Positions 1-9,862 of a stretch of 64,000 bases of DNA are shown one piece after another (the stretch's first letter is position 1; the number at the start of each line of letters is the position of its first letter). Source of the stretch: Lodderomyces elongisporus (Eukaryota; Ascomycota; Pichiomycetes; Serinales; Debaryomycetaceae). The stretch is from positions 715,001 through 779,000 of the forward strand of contig NC_083680.1 in NCBI RefSeq assembly GCF_030384665.1, written 5' to 3'. Both the position numbers and the translations under genes were made by a program. The notes beneath the pieces were generated by a model. That model searched no databases. It was not told the origin of the DNA and saw only the letters and a list, made by a program, of their open reading frames with translations.

Positions 1-2252
1 GGAAAGGTAGATCTCTTTTGCAGACTAATCCACACGATGAGTCAGAAGTTGGCTTGGATCAGTACGATGAAGATGTTTTGCCCAAGGAATTAGAATTTCA
101 ACTATACGTACCTAAAGATATTACTGGTAGAGGATTGACTCAAATACATCCCGATACTTCTTATGAAAATATACAGGCTCATCATTGGATCAAAATATGT
201 TTAAGGATTAGCAAACAAGATCCGGAAAACCCGCAAAAGAGGAAACATTATGAGATCTCCATCGACTCGCCATTACATGTCTTGTCGCCTTTAGCAGCGC
301 ACGGCAATACATTATTGCCAGCGTACGACGATCTAATTGACAGTAACAACAATACACACACACCAGCATCGGTTGCAGACAATATCCTATCCCCTGGTGT
401 GACACCGGTTGACTACCACCACAACCACCATAGTCACCATAGTCACCATAGTAGTAATGAGCCTACACCTGAAGCCTCTTCATCATCAACTACAGCAATC
501 AGGTCGATGCTCAACAACAATCGGAGATCAAGTTCTCCAGGTAATCGACCCGTAATCCCGGACCCAGACATTTTATCCCCCGCGAGGTCGATTGAGTTCC
601 ATCACATCAAATCAGAATTAAACTTGGCAGGGTTGGCAGGAGAAACCGAAGCCAATATGCATTTGGATGCAAACTTGTACAAACCAGAAACTGAAGAAAC
701 TATATCCACGATAAATTCACCACAAGCCAGACCGCACGACGGGACATTCACCTCACCTTTAAACTCACCAATACAGAGACCTATCCATCTCATAAGAAAA
801 CCCTCGATTGCCCCACCACCATTCGACGAGGCTGCCAAAGACCCAAAGATGTCTTTACACCCACCTGCATACCAGGAAAGAGACGAGGGGTCATTGAGCT
901 TAAGTCCTTTGAGAATTGACGACACAAATGACGCATCTTTTGCTAACCCATTAAACCCGTCATCTAGCTCCAAAGGAATTTCAAGTTTGAATGCCCAGTC
1001 CAACACACCAGTGAGAGACCTATTAATTCAACAATTGAATGGCAGTCGTTCCGAACTGGCGCAAGACACACAAACGCAACAATCATCGGCTTCACCCATT
1101 ACCGAAAATAACAGCTCAACGCTTCCCCAAATTACCATAGACGCCTCGGATTCCAGCCATGAAGAGCAATCTATTGCTAAAAAGGAAAATAAAACCGAGA
1201 ACAAGATATCTGCACCAGCTAAAACTGAGGAAAAAGACCTTGCCGATGATGAGTTTTTACCTGTATCCCCCAGTTTGCCAGCCATTGGTTCCTGCTCAAG
1301 AAGGAACAGAGAACGTACAAGTACTGATGGGTCGTCAGATAAAATGTCACCTTCGCCGAGACGCACATCAAATGCACAAGCAGAGTATAATAATAACAAA
1401 ACTAGAAAAAACTCAACTGCAGATAATCAGGATATGCACTCATCATCAAATTCGCGATCTCGTGCATCTTCAATCTCCTCAATAAGTTCGGAACAAACCC
1501 CACTCGATCAAACGATGCCATTACTAAACCAGTCGACGAGCTCTATTGCAACTCACAATGCGTTCTTCAATTCGGGCTCCAACATGTACGCCACAGAAAC
1601 GAATCAGTCAATTGGCTCTTCAATCTATGATTTGGCGTATCGTCGCCCAAGCCAGGTGGGTACCAAACCTGCAGGTGTGTTTATGTCTGCACTTGGTAAT
1701 GATATTGCTGAAGATGAGTTTAGAGGCTTTAACAGTTTACATCACTTGCGAAACCCTAGAATCGGGAAGCACTACCAAAACTTTGACAATGACAATGATA
1801 ACGATGCAGGCATGAGCACTGGCACTGGAACTGGAACTGGCACTAGCACTGGAACTGGCACTGGCACTGGCAATACGTCTGATTCATTGGCAATTTTACC
1901 TGACAAAACAGGAGTTGCCACAACAAATACAAACCTTTTTACACTGGATAATCGGCTGGTAACTCACAATGCTGTTCCTGAAGAGATTATTGATGAAGAA
2001 GAAGCGAGCGAGGAATCGGGTCTGACTCTTGATGAAGTTCATTTGCACCAAATACAATCACAAGTACCAAAAGAATCGAAGGATCGTGGCGTCGATAGCG
2101 GAGTTGGTGCTGATGCTGGTGCTGGTGCTGATGTGAATGTGGGTGCCGGTAATGACGGAGACAAAATGAATAACTGGCATCAACATGGTCCTCCGCATAG
2201 TGGGGCAATGGAAGAAGTCCCGGCATATAAGATGGGGTACATCATAGAGTGA
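1..2252 (+). CDS. ROD1: Alpha-arrestin, Rod1/Rog3 type, C-terminal part (5' end outside window)
   Basis: The reading frame is open from the left edge, so the N-terminal arrestin fold is missing. The first ~110 visible residues look like the end of an arrestin C domain (HWIKICLRIS, then EISIDSPLHVLSPLAAHGN), closest to Rod1/Rog3 among yeast alpha-arrestins. The rest is a long disordered tail rich in Ser, Asn and Pro. Rod1-type arrestins recruit the ubiquitin ligase Rsp5 to transporters through PY motifs. Here a PPAY motif is at nt 861-872, a PPPF near nt 815 is a weak variant, and a VPAY lies a few residues before the stop. A His-rich run near nt 410-450, a Gly-Thr/Ser-Thr run at nt 1815-1872 and a Gly-Ala-Asp run at nt 2100-2150 are low-complexity expansions. 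Family assignment is fairly sure; the choice between ROD1 and ROG3 orthology is inference. Confidence 0.75.
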   Translation, partial: KGRSLLQTNPHDESEVGLDQYDEDVLPKELEFQLYVPKDITGRGLTQIHPDTSYENIQAHHWIKICLRISKQDPENPQKRKHYEISIDSPLHVLSPLAAHGNTLLPAYDDLIDSNNNTHTPASVADNILSPGVTPVDYHHNHHSHHSHHSSNEPTPEASSSSTTAIRSMLNNNRRSSSPGNRPVIPDPDILSPARSIEFHHIKSELNLAGLAGETEANMHLDANLYKPETEETISTINSPQARPHDGTFTSPLNSPIQRPIHLIRKPSIAPPPFDEAAKDPKMSLHPPAYQERDEGSLSLSPLRIDDTNDASFANPLNPSSSSKGISSLNAQSNTPVRDLLIQQLNGSRSELAQDTQTQQSSASPITENNSSTLPQITIDASDSSHEEQSIAKKENKTENKISAPAKTEEKDLADDEFLPVSPSLPAIGSCSRRNRERTSTDGSSDKMSPSPRRTSNAQAEYNNNKTRKNSTADNQDMHSSSNSRSRASSISSISSEQTPLDQTMPLLNQSTSSIATHNAFFNSGSNMYATETNQSIGSSIYDLAYRRPSQVGTKPAGVFMSALGNDIAEDEFRGFNSLHHLRNPRIGKHYQNFDNDNDNDAGMSTGTGTGTGTSTGTGTGTGNTSDSLAILPDKTGVATTNTNLFTLDNRLVTHNAVPEEIIDEEEASEESGLTLDEVHLHQIQSQVPKESKDRGVDSGVGADAGAGADVNVGAGNDGDKMNNWHQHGPPHSGAMEEVPAYKMGYIIE

Positions 2253-2855
2253 ATGGTAGTGTGCTATGTAGATTTGAAATATAGATTAGTTTTCAATGGT
2301 TTCCTTTTTGGAAAATAAAAATGAAATAAAAAATGAAAAACTTTATTTTATAGGGACAGACTTAGAAGAACAGAGGATAAAAATTACTAATTAATTACAA
2401 TAAGTTGTTTCTTTCAAAGCGATGGAATGAAGTTGTCTCTAATGTTTATTATTCAATCGCATTTTATTTAGGCCGGCTGATCAATATTATAAAATAATAG
2501 CAAAACTGTAGAGATGGATTTCTTATGTTGCTTTAAACAAGCAGTTTATCTTCAACAGCACAGGTGTAAATTTTTTTTGCAGTGCGGAGAAAAGCTTGCG
2601 GCTTTTCTCTTTCTTTTTCTTTCTTACTCTCTACTGCTTCTTCTTCCTTTTCTCACTTGCGATTTCTTCAAAATAAATTCATAGTGCAAAAATTCACTTT
2701 AGATTCCCCGAGCACAAAACAAATAGAAAAAAAAGCCAAAGGCATATCATTCAAACTAAACAGGTTCATATACAAGCAATAAAGCAAACTGATCAAGGAA
2801 TAAATAGCAAAAGAAAAAACAAATTGTTTTCTTGTTTTTTTTTTAATAAACTACC
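2253..2855. other. Intergenic region between the arrestin gene and CTI6
   Basis: About 600 bp of AT-rich sequence holding the arrestin 3' UTR and the CTI6 promoter and leader. It has several A/T runs and a pyrimidine-rich stretch around 2600-2650, with a T tract just before the CTI6 ATG. A 66-codon frame here is low-complexity and not convincing. No RNA gene was seen. Confidence 0.6.
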
Positions 2856-3446
2856 ATGTCTCGTCGTTCTAGTAGAAGGTCTTTATCACTAGACCAGAAG
2901 TCCAGGTCCAAGATTCTGTCTGAAGTACTCGAAAGTCGTTCGAGTACAAATGCTACTGCTTCGGGAATTGATGTTTCCGTGGAAGAAGATGAAGATGAAG
3001 AATTAGAAGGAGGAGGGAATGTTGATAGAGCAGACGAAGGGGAAGAAGAGGAGGAGGAGGAGGAGGAGATAACAAGATGTATATGTGGCCAAGACGAACT
3101 TAGTCAAGATCGAATCAACCCGGCTTTGGCACACTTGTTGAAAAAGGAGTTTAAAATAGACATTGACCAAGGGTTATTTATACAGTGTGATAAGTGTAGT
3201 GTTTGGCAACATGGCTACTGTGTTGGCTTGTACGAAAATGACGACGTACCTGATAAATACTGGTGTGAGCAGTGTAAGCCAGAGCTCCATATCATAGTTG
3301 ATTATGATACATATCTGGATCGCACGTTGTACAAGCCTGTAAATGATAAAAGGAAAAAAATTGAACAATTTGGAATCCGTCAACAAGCTAATCATAGCAA
3401 CGAAATTAAACTGGAGGCCACTGATGTAAGCAAAAGCAGCAACGGC

Positions 3447-3481
<35 letters not shown>

Positions 3482-4457
3482 AAATAATAATAACAACAAT
3501 AAAAACAACAAAGACACTGAAAACATCAATGCCAATACCAACGATAGCAGTAGGGGCAATATCAATAGTACTAATAATCAGAGCACAAGCACAAGTAGCA
3601 GCGCCAGCACTAGCGGTAAACGCAAGAGGAATGAACGGGGTTTGCTGAATGCATCTAAAGAACGAAGAACAGATCGAAGATACCACTACCAACGTGATGA
3701 CGCAGATGAATACGACAAGCAGTTGCAAAAGGCCTTGCGCGAAAGCGCAAAGGAGTCTGGCTTAGTTGCAGAGGAACTGGAAACCGGTAGGCTGTCCCCT
3801 AGAAAAAGGTCTAGCAGAAATACTCAGGATTCAATAACGAGTGCTTCGAGAAACTCACTTGGGCTGTATAGTGATGGTGAAAATACCAGGTCAAAACGTT
3901 TCAAGACAGAAAATGCCGCAGCAGAGTTGCATTCTGATGGGAGTGAGTCGCAAGCCAATTCAACTGACTTGTCGAGGTCAAAGTATAATAGGTCCAAAAA
4001 GAGGAGTGAGCGAGGCAACGGCAGGGCACATTCTGCTTCTGCATCTGCTTCTGCATCTTCTTCAACAACATCGGTAGCATCCGCAGCAGAGAAGTATGGT
4101 AAAAGAAGTGCTAAAAAAATGGATTCAAATGATTTAGTAGCATCAAATGCTACAGCCAAGGAAGAAATAGTCAAGCAACCATTCAAGCCAAGATATGTTA
4201 GTGGAAACTCCTCATTCTACGATTTGCGCAAACGGACTAGTGCAATTATCGAATGGATAGTGAGAACTCATCATGATCTTTTGGAAGAAAAGGCACAGAA
4301 ATTGGAACTTTTTTCTTTTGCTCCAGATTCGGAAGTTGTGAGAGAAGAAAAGACAGCATTGGAAAGATCTTTTGATGAGAATTCAGCAAAGATTGAAAAT
4401 CTTCGTACCAAAATCAACGAATGGGAGTCCAAATTTGGAAAATACGCAGCACTGTAA
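2856..4457 (+). CDS. CTI6: PHD-finger protein Cti6, Rpd3L histone deacetylase complex subunit
   Basis: 533 aa. An acidic run at residues 43-71 is followed by a C4HC3 PHD finger with ligands C75, C77, C111, C114, H119, C122, C137 and C140. The finger includes the signature [12 protein letters not shown]. The loop between the first two ligand pairs is long (33 residues), as I recall for Cti6-type fingers. In yeast, Cti6 is a subunit of the Rpd3L deacetylase complex, reads methylated H3K4 and links Cyc8-Tup1 to SAGA. The middle carries a poly-Asn tract (nt about 3445-3505) and Ser runs. A conserved-looking C-terminal helical region starts near the [14 protein letters not shown] segment. The ATG at 2856 is the first in frame. 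The stop lies 39 bp from the stop of the convergent VPS45 gene, so the 3' ends of the two transcripts probably overlap. Confidence 0.85.
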
Positions 4458-4496
4458 AATATATGATTTGATCAATTTGTATCTATTAACCAAGAT

Positions 4497-6407
4497 CTAT
4501 AAAATATCGCGAAGTAGTTCGCTTCGATTTTGTACATGAGACTCTGTTTCGTCATTTAAATCTGTCTGTGCATTTTCGCGTGATACCATACTACACATCT
4601 TATCCAACCACTGCGAGCTATTGAGTACTTGGTCACCGCCTATAATTATGCTAAGTCTTTTGTTGCTTGCACTGAGCTCATGGACCAAACGCGCTTCTTC
4701 GTATGTTACGCCACCCTTGAAATATACAATGATGTCACGAGGAAGGGAATTCGGGGCTCCTCCTGCTCCTGATCCTGGTCCTGGTCCTACACCACCACCG
4801 TATTGCTGCTTCACTTTGTCAGGGATTAATGTGGATAAAATTTTGTGACGTTCCGAATGGTCGTTACCAATTACCGCTGACAAGATATCATGTAGTCTAG
4901 GTGTGTACTGCAAGTAGATATTATCGTTCTGCGAACTAGTATTCCTATTGAATAGATTTTCAAATTGTACTTTTTTATTTCCAAATAAATTGGCTAAGCC
5001 TTGCTGTTGCAGTTGCTGGTGGTTGTTGGTTTCGCCATTCGTATCTGTGCTGAATGTGGTTGTAAATTTTCGTACAAGCTCAATTTGGCTTTGGGTTGGT
5101 AAAGGCGAAGTTAAATTTGCATCTTGGAGCTTGCTGATGAGTAAGGACAAATCTGTCGGATTATGAAATTTGTAGATGTAAAGCAAAACCAATTTAAGTT
5201 TATTCTCAGTCGTGGTAGATTTGCCTTCTAATATTTCCAACAATCTCTGTTTGACATTTTGTTGCAGGTCCAATCCACATACAATTGTTTGCTCAAGCTC
5301 TCCTACCTCCCAAAGCAGTTGTCTCTTGATATGTTCATCCAACTCTCCAATCAAATTCAAATGAGTCAATATGTTGAGAGAGAACTTTTTGAGCTCTGGA
5401 AATTGCGTCAATACTTTTTTCAACTCAGATAAACTCTGCGTCTTTAGGTTTTCAATCGACGATTGTTTTGTTTCTGATTTGTACTTGTCGACATAGTTCT
5501 TAAACTTGTCGTTTAAGTCACCATAGTTTAGATACATTGAATCTTTATAGAATTGGTCATCTTCAGTGATAATCACTTGTTTCTCGGGCAAACTCACCAC
5601 ATTTTTTTCAATCTTCAAAAACTCATGAATCATTGATTGATACGTCCACGGTGTTATCAAGGGTGTTATGGGGTCATTTTTGCGGTCAAAGAGTAAAAGC
5701 AAAGGTGGGGCATCGGCATTCCGGTTCAAATCGTCGAATAAGTTATTGTTTGAGTTGGAGTTTATATTGTATAGTAATTCCGAGCCAAGGCGCTTCAATT
5801 CCATCGAGTTCGACTCATACTTTATTATCGGGGTTTTTTTGAGTGCTAATAACAAACTTGCTATGCTCTCTGCTTCTAGTTGTACAGGGTTGACCAGTTT
5901 CTGTTCGGCTTTAATGGAGAAAAAGGAGTCATTGAGTATCATATAATCTTGAAACAACTCAATCACACTCTCAACAGACTCATACTCGTCTGCCTCTGCC
6001 AATTGCTCAATCTGGATCTTACTCACTGTATTGTTGAAAAATATGTTATATCTCTGGTAGTGTGGAGCACTTAGCTCTTTACACAATAATTGTAATGATT
6101 CACGACACGGCTTGATGTATACCGTGCAGTCCAAGTGTTTCATTGAACGAAGCTCATTTTGGTTCTCAATGACTTCAATGAGTATTATATCATTCGACAA
6201 CAACTGTGTTTGAGTGTAGCAAACTGAAACAATCGCGGCAGTGTAATTATCCAAGAGCAACACCCTCGGTCTCTTCTGTTGGTATTGCTGTTGCAACAGC
6301 AGTGCCAGAGAATCATTTTGTTCGCGGATATTCGACAAAGTCTGAATCTTTTTCAGAAACAACTGGTTAAAGTAAACGTCTTTGACTTTAGTTAAACTCA
6401 ATGTCAT
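4497..6407 (-). CDS. VPS45: Sec1/Munc18-family protein Vps45, endosomal/Golgi SNARE regulator
   Basis: 636 aa from the ATG at 6405-6407. The protein opens with a helix typical of SM proteins (VKDVYFNQLF) and contains the family motifs LLLDNYTAAIVS, LLLLFDRKNDPITPLITPW and IVYFKGGVTYEEARLVHELS. Vps45 binds the syntaxins Tlg2 and Pep12 and promotes SNARE assembly for transport to the vacuole. The length is a little above the 577 aa of baker's yeast; a Gly/Pro-rich insert (nt about 4755-4800) and an Asn-rich insert account for part of this. The frame stays open for another 156 codons upstream, but that stretch is low-complexity (Pro, Gly and Phe runs over homopolymers) and has no SM similarity, so the internal Met was chosen. 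It is convergent with CTI6. Confidence 0.88.
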   Translation of the reverse strand: MTLSLTKVKDVYFNQLFLKKIQTLSNIREQNDSLALLLQQQYQQKRPRVLLLDNYTAAIVSVCYTQTQLLSNDIILIEVIENQNELRSMKHLDCTVYIKPCRESLQLLCKELSAPHYQRYNIFFNNTVSKIQIEQLAEADEYESVESVIELFQDYMILNDSFFSIKAEQKLVNPVQLEAESIASLLLALKKTPIIKYESNSMELKRLGSELLYNINSNSNNNLFDDLNRNADAPPLLLLFDRKNDPITPLITPWTYQSMIHEFLKIEKNVVSLPEKQVIITEDDQFYKDSMYLNYGDLNDKFKNYVDKYKSETKQSSIENLKTQSLSELKKVLTQFPELKKFSLNILTHLNLIGELDEHIKRQLLWEVGELEQTIVCGLDLQQNVKQRLLEILEGKSTTTENKLKLVLLYIYKFHNPTDLSLLISKLQDANLTSPLPTQSQIELVRKFTTTFSTDTNGETNNHQQLQQQGLANLFGNKKVQFENLFNRNTSSQNDNIYLQYTPRLHDILSAVIGNDHSERHKILSTLIPDKVKQQYGGGVGPGPGSGAGGAPNSLPRDIIVYFKGGVTYEEARLVHELSASNKRLSIIIGGDQVLNSSQWLDKMCSMVSRENAQTDLNDETESHVQNRSELLRDIL

Positions 6408-7120
6408 TTTCAAAAAAAAAAAAAAAATGAAATAAGAAAGAAGAAAAGGAAATTGTGGATGATGAGGGGTGGGGTGGAATGGAGTGGGTACGTGTGGCGG
6501 TATATAAGTATGTATATGAGTACGTATATAAATATCTGTGTTGGTGTGTATATTTTTTGAAAGAGAAATGTATAAATTTATAGGGACTTGCACAAAGTAC
6601 GTAAACGAGATAAATTTGGTTTTGTTATTCTCCTCTGGTTTTTGAATCTTGGGTAGCATTAGGCAAAGTGGCGGAGGAGGAGGAACTTGGGGGAGGGGGG
6701 GGAAGGTTAGGCGAGCGAGTGGTGGTGCGGAAGGCAGTTGCAAATACCACTGTGCTTGCACGAAAATATCTAAATGCACATATATACTTCTTTTTTCTCC
6801 AACCCCCTTCCCTTCCCCCCCCCCCCCCCGCCCGTCCGTCCCTTTATACCAAAAACAACGAACTGGTTGAGTCAAATCAGATAAATAAAGATTTCAGATC
6901 AACAAAAATATTAATGTACGAAACTAAGCAAGTAAATATTACCTCAAAAGTTGTGTTGCATTTCTTGAAAGATAGTTTGAATTACATATAACAAAATACA
7001 GTATGTGTGCGAGCTATAAATACTACGTATACAAAGGAGATATGCTTGAAAATGTCGCAGAGATACCATGAGACATATAAAAATATAAGAACATTCAATA
7101 AAAAAAATAAAAAAAGAAAT
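6408..7120. other. VPS45 promoter region and spacer to tRNA-Ala
   Basis: About 700 bp. It contains an A16 run just upstream of the VPS45 ATG, several TATA-like stretches at 6495-6560, GGA/GGGG-rich sequence at 6668-6720 and a run of 12 or more C at 6817-6829. On the minus strand the T-rich run at about 7101-7116 follows the tRNA and would serve as its Pol III terminator. No gene was seen. Confidence 0.55.
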
Positions 7121-7192
7121 GGACGAGTAGAGAATCGAACTCTAGACCTCTTGCTTGCAAGGCAAGCGCTCTACCAACTGAGCTACACGCCC
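7121..7192 (-). tRNA. tA(UGC): tRNA-Ala, anticodon UGC
   Basis: 72 nt, intronless and without an encoded CCA. Read on the minus strand it folds as a standard cloverleaf: acceptor GGGCGTG, D arm with AGTTGGTAGA loop, anticodon stem CTTGC/GCAAG with loop CTTGCAA (anticodon TGC), variable loop AGGTC, and T arm TAGAG-TTCGATT-CTCTA. The acceptor has the G3:U70 wobble pair that alanyl-tRNA synthetase recognises. Internal A and B boxes are intact. A T-rich run follows immediately as Pol III terminator. Confidence 0.97.
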
Positions 7193-7740
7193 TTTTTGTT
7201 GAAAATTATAAGTACTGGTAAATTACACACTATAGGTATATCTATAAACTGTGAACCTCAATCGAAATTGGGGCTCAATATGCATATCATGAGTATATAT
7301 ATATATATCTTATATCAAAGCTCACCTTGCCCATCAATCGGCTCAATCAAAATAAAGAAAATGAGGAGAAAAAAAACACTCTTTATGTTCGTTTCATTGG
7401 TTGTCTTGACCGATTTTTGGTTCAATGATTTATATTGTCCTGCCAAAACTTGAATTTAAAAAATAAATAATATTTCGCTTGAGTTTACAGCAAAATACAT
7501 CTAAATTTCTCTCACCATACTTTTTTTGTTTTGTATCAAATCTTCTTTTGGTCCTTTTCGCATTCAATAAAGAACCAAACTGCTAAAAAATAAGCTCATT
7601 TTTCTTTAGAAATGAAAATACAATACATACAATACATACAATACATGCAGACATAGACAGGCACACCTCTACTTAAATAATAAGGAAAAATTGTAAAAAT
7701 AAAAATAAAAATAGTCACGTGTATCATATGGAACTAAATT
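7193..7740. other. Spacer between tRNA-Ala and the lipase gene
   Basis: About 550 bp holding the tRNA upstream side and the lipase 3' UTR. It has an (AT) run near 7293-7308, a short ATACATACA repeat at about 7621-7648 and an isolated GTCACGTG E-box at 7714-7721, 20 bp beyond the lipase stop. No further gene was seen. Confidence 0.55.
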
Positions 7741-9306
7741 CTATAAAGTATCTTCTAATGTCTCTAGTTTTTTCTGACTCAATGGAGTGCCTATTGAGTC
7801 AATTGCCATCAACTCGAAAAGTATATAACTCCCAAGATTAAATCCCTTTCGTGTTTGGCTCCGCTGCTTGTAATATGCTATCATAGACTTCTTTATCTCG
7901 CTAATGTATTCAACCGCTATAGATGTTATGTTTGTTGTGGTGGTTGATTTTGTACCACGTCCCAAAGGTTTGTACCAAAGAGTGTTATAATACCCTTTGA
8001 AATAATCCAATACTTTCCATATTGCACCGGGGTATTGGATATTGGAATACATCACGTGGTGATGGCACCCTTTCACAACCGGCTCAACACCTTCGAATCT
8101 TTTCTCCAACCAGGACCAACCCGCAAAAGCACCTAATGCGATATCTGTGATGTGGTTCCCTAGCCACCCCTCAGAAAACTCCAAGGAGTCAGCTCCCCAC
8201 TCACACCAGTTATCATATACAGTATAGACATCTTTTATAGGAACTATAGGGTCAAATGAGCTGTGATAGATAAATATTGGAATTTGTGGAACATAGCTTG
8301 CATTCAAATAAATAATACTATTATCTTTCAACACATCAACCACTTGCGGCAACTTTAAAAATTCGGCACCATTCTTGAACATTGCACCTTTACCATTAAA
8401 TATATTTGAACCCACGTAGCGCACCCATACATTGATCAAACATTGGTCTGCTGCTTTCTCCATTCTTTCCACTTGTGCAGGATCGACATATTCAAGCATC
8501 AAGGGTTTTAAAAATGTGTACTCATTAGCTAGTCCATGGAGTGCCGCAGGAATCAAACCAGCATAAAATCCACCATCAATAGCATGAATAATTTCCGTTA
8601 TATTGGTGGCAAACCCACCAAGTGCAACACCAATAAACCTTTCTTTTATCTCGGGAGCATAGCTCGGTTGCAAAACAGCGGCAAATCCCGTCGCCATCGC
8701 ACCTCCACTATAGCCCCACATTGCAACTTCGGCATCTTGACTAATCCCTGTAATTTCACCCGACCTCAACACTGCCCGGATTGAGTCCAATATCGCCTTT
8801 CCAGCCTGTCTTCCAGCAAGAAACGCAGATTGCGGGCCTTCATAATCTGGGGAAACAACATAATACCCATTTTGCAATGCCATCAAGATAAAAGTCATGT
8901 CAAATTGAGCACCAATATCCAGTCGCGAGGCACCCTGCTGTACGCTAAATGAAGGCGAGCAGTCCAAATCTGCGCTATCCTGGAAAGTTTGGTAACTCAA
9001 AATCTTTGCCGGGTCCGCATTAAAAGGTTCCATCACCGTTGTGATCATATAGCTAGCCTCACCAAACGTGTTTTCAGAACGGACCATCAACTGCCAAGAG
9101 TTTTTGATATTGATGGGAAGGTACATGCTTCGCAAACCTGCTAGAGTCTTTCGCAGCTTCAAGATATCGCCAACTTTATAATCTCTGAAATCATCTGGAG
9201 GTGTGTAGAACTCGTCAACCTTGGGAGGTTGCAAGTACTCTTGCTGCTTTGAACAAGCGGATAGAATCACAAATGTGAAGAGTGTGAAAAGAATGGGTAA
9301 TGTCAT
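7741..9306 (-). CDS. Secreted lipase of the Candida LIP family
   Basis: 521 aa. A hydrophobic N-terminus (MTLPILFTLFTFVILSAC) is a likely signal peptide. The lipase motif GYSGG places the nucleophile at Ser200. Asp352 (in SSFDPIVP) and His385 (in GNHITD) complete a catalytic triad with spacing (152 and 33 residues) very near that of the secretory lipase family typified by CALA. These enzymes hydrolyse triacylglycerols outside the cell; Candida species carry several paralogues. The protein is about 50-60 residues longer than the Candida lipases I know, through a Thr/Ser-bearing C-terminal extension after the conserved LDYFKGYY region. Only one copy is present in this window. Substrate range and which LIP it corresponds to cannot be judged. 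Confidence 0.88.
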   Translation of the reverse strand: MTLPILFTLFTFVILSACSKQQEYLQPPKVDEFYTPPDDFRDYKVGDILKLRKTLAGLRSMYLPINIKNSWQLMVRSENTFGEASYMITTVMEPFNADPAKILSYQTFQDSADLDCSPSFSVQQGASRLDIGAQFDMTFILMALQNGYYVVSPDYEGPQSAFLAGRQAGKAILDSIRAVLRSGEITGISQDAEVAMWGYSGGAMATGFAAVLQPSYAPEIKERFIGVALGGFATNITEIIHAIDGGFYAGLIPAALHGLANEYTFLKPLMLEYVDPAQVERMEKAADQCLINVWVRYVGSNIFNGKGAMFKNGAEFLKLPQVVDVLKDNSIIYLNASYVPQIPIFIYHSSFDPIVPIKDVYTVYDNWCEWGADSLEFSEGWLGNHITDIALGAFAGWSWLEKRFEGVEPVVKGCHHHVMYSNIQYPGAIWKVLDYFKGYYNTLWYKPLGRGTKSTTTTNITSIAVEYISEIKKSMIAYYKQRSQTRKGFNLGSYILFELMAIDSIGTPLSQKKLETLEDTL

Positions 9307-9862
9307 TGAAGTTCTATTGCATTGCCTTTAATACTTTATTACAAGCATCCACACCAACAAATCAAAACAAATGGGAAAAAGAAAAAATAAAGGAAAAGAA
9401 AGAAACCCCCCCCTTATTGAAGATGAAAAGATAAAAAAAAGAAAAAGAGAAAGAGACAAGTTATAGTTGTGTAGTACCTTTATTTATTGGGATCAGAGGG
9501 ACTCTTTATATATGCTTTAGTTTATATGTATATACATATAAATATATACATACATATATATATATATATATATAGATCAGAATGTGAGTGTTTGGACATA
9601 TTGTGTAGATATACAAACAACAGAAGCAGCAATATTAGTGTAAATGGTTTAGTGTTTATGCAGCACAAGAAGGAATCGAAAAAAATAAAAAATAAAAAAA
9701 TAAATAAAAGAAACAAAAAAAAAAAGAGCGAAAAATGGGGTCTGCATGTGATTGTTTGTGGGTGCAATCTTGAAACAAATACAACGGAAAATCAACTGCA
9801 TCAATATGTACATACATATTCTTAGTTTTCTCAATTCTTTCATTAGATTACGCAAACTATAG
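9307..9862. other. Lipase promoter region and 3' flank of the CRT10-like gene
   Basis: About 550 bp: lipase upstream sequence with a C7 run near 9407, a long purine-rich stretch at 9360-9460, and an (AT) microsatellite at about 9540-9576. A-rich sequence lies at 9675-9730. Short frames here are low-complexity. No RNA gene was recognised. Confidence 0.5.

Noticed and set aside
2582..2782. 66-codon frame upstream of CTI6
   Set aside because: No ATG at its start, and Ser/Phe-rich composition from a CTTT run; it is better explained as leader sequence.
6408..6875. 156-codon in-frame N-terminal extension of VPS45
   Set aside because: It is built from homopolymer-derived Pro, Gly and Phe runs with no SM-family similarity. 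The ATG at 6405-6407 gives the normal family start.
7007..7453. 148-codon plus-strand frame
   Set aside because: It runs antisense through the tRNA-Ala gene and AT-rich spacer and has no protein-like composition outside it.
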